From: an uncultured SAR86 cluster bacterium
Lineage (GTDB): Bacteria > Pseudomonadota > Gammaproteobacteria > Magnimaribacterales > D2472
NCBI GenBank assembly: GCA_938075575.1
Contig: CALJHI010000003.1
Coordinates: 1 to 14,941, forward strand
Length of the DNA stretch: 14,941 bases
Reading direction: 5' to 3'
Part shown: positions 14,167-14,941 of the stretch, one piece after another
Layout: each line of letters begins with the position of its first letter
How positions within the stretch are numbered: the stretch's first letter is position 1
Notes under the pieces: model-generated
What the model saw: only the letters and a program-made list of their open reading frames with translations
The model's database searches: none
Told to the model about the DNA's origin: nothing
Made by a program: the position numbers and the translations under genes

Positions 14167-14941
14167 TTGAACTCTACAGAATATGAAAATCTAAAAAATC
14201 AAATACGGATCCATGATTATAATTATTATGTTTTGGATGACCCGGATATTACGGATTTAGAATACGATAAACTTTTTCGATCTCTTATTGAATTTGAAGC
14301 AAAAAATCCAAGTATTGTATCTAATGATTCTCCAACTCAAAGAGTTGGAATATCTCCTTCCTCTGGTTTTAATACATATTCCCATAAAAAACAAATGCTA
14401 TCTTTATCAAATGTATTCTCTAAATCGGAGCTTGAGGATTTTTTTACTAGGTTGCAAAAAAGGCTCCCAGGAATTAATGAATTTGATATTTTATGTGAAC
14501 CGAAAATGGATGGTGCTGCTGTATCTATAATTTATGAGAATGGCATATTAGTAAGAGGTGTTACAAGAGGGGATGGTGCCGTAGGTGAGGATATTACTTC
14601 AAATATTAAAACTATTAAGTCTATTCCTCAAAAACTTTTATTTTCTAAAGAAATTGAAATTCCCAGTTATTTAGAGATTAGAGGAGAAGTCTATATCTCA
14701 AAAGCGGATTTTTACAAACTCAATCAAAATGCGATAAAAAATGATGATAAAGTTTTTGCAAATCCTCGAAATGCTGCAGCAGGGTCTTTAAGGCAGTTAG
14801 ATCCCGTCATAACCTCAAAACGCCCCCTATCATTCATTGCGCATGGTTTTGGAGAGTGTCATGGTCTTGATTTTTTAAGTTTAAATGATTTCTTTAGAAA
14901 AATTTCAATTTTAGGGCTTCCTGTAAATAAACTTAATGCTG
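14167..14941 (+). CDS. ligA: NAD-dependent DNA ligase LigA (3' partial, cut by the window end)
   Basis: 258 codons are present before the window ends; full LigA is about 670. Domain Ia (1-70) has the NMN-binding pattern HDYNYYVLDDPDITDLEYDKL (16-36), followed by DSPTQRVG and HKKQMLSLSNVF. The nucleotidyltransferase domain has the adenylated lysine K113 in EPKMDGAAVS (KxDG motif), then TRGDGAVGEDIT, LEIRGEVY and FANPRNAAAGSLRQLD. The enzyme uses NAD+ to seal nicks in replication and repair and is essential. The TTG start is inferred from the upstream AGGTGA and the family-like N-terminus. The smc-zipA-ligA order is typical of gammaproteobacteria. Confidence 0.95.
   Translation, partial: MNSTEYENLKNQIRIHDYNYYVLDDPDITDLEYDKLFRSLIEFEAKNPSIVSNDSPTQRVGISPSSGFNTYSHKKQMLSLSNVFSKSELEDFFTRLQKRLPGINEFDILCEPKMDGAAVSIIYENGILVRGVTRGDGAVGEDITSNIKTIKSIPQKLLFSKEIEIPSYLEIRGEVYISKADFYKLNQNAIKNDDKVFANPRNAAAGSLRQLDPVITSKRPLSFIAHGFGECHGLDFLSLNDFFRKISILGLPVNKLNA

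Noticed and set aside
14288..14530. Plus-strand 80-codon ORF near the right edge
   Set aside because: Out-of-frame shadow of ligA, whose true frame from TTG 14167 carries all ligase motifs.
1..14941. CRISPR arrays, tRNA or rRNA genes, insertion sequences, phage or defence genes
   Set aside because: No repeat-spacer pattern, cloverleaf, transposase or terminal inverted repeats were seen; coding density leaves no room outside 2365-2581.

Overview
The window is compact, AT-rich, tightly packed bacterial DNA. ZipA, the gene order smc-zipA-ligA and a complete System I cytochrome c maturation (ccm) cluster point to a gammaproteobacterium. Very low GC, tiny intergenic gaps, a TonB-dependent receptor tail at the left edge and a SAM-II/SAM-V-type riboswitch fit a streamlined marine lineage such as SAR86. 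That placement is an inference from gene content, not from a search.

Left part (1-1605, + strand): the last 20 codons of a probable TonB-dependent outer-membrane receptor, a strong intrinsic terminator, a hot-dog thioesterase and a secreted endonuclease/exonuclease/phosphatase-family protein. The last gene meets a leftward pair (1602-2364) tail to tail over a CTAG overlap. The leftward pair is a cupin with degraded metal ligands followed by a MerC-like membrane protein.

Divergent intergenic region (2365-2581): the only real regulatory region. It holds a promoter (TTGTAA-18-TATAAT), a perfect 22-bp palindrome over the -10 box, and a SAM-II/SAM-V-type aptamer that starts almost exactly at the predicted transcription start. 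It reads into metY (O-acetylhomoserine sulfhydrylase).

Right part (2582-14941, + strand): metY, a degenerate glycosyltransferase-like gene, ccmABCDEFGHI (ccmD is a 52-residue ORF), then smc, zipA and the first 258 codons of ligA. Nearly all joints are stop/start overlaps or gaps of a few bases; the largest gap is 33 nt, before smc. The ccm proteins export and handle haem (CcmABCDE), keep the apocytochrome thiols reduced (CcmG, CcmH) and ligate haem to CXXCH (CcmF, CcmH, CcmI). Smc, ZipA and LigA serve chromosome organisation, Z-ring anchoring and nick sealing.

Most genes are housekeeping, and I see no defence system, mobile element, CRISPR array, tRNA or rRNA. The points most worth a second look are: an Smc of 995 residues with no recognisable hinge domain and with internal duplications in both coiled-coil arms; the SAM riboswitch heading what looks like one very long operon; and the palindrome over the metY promoter.
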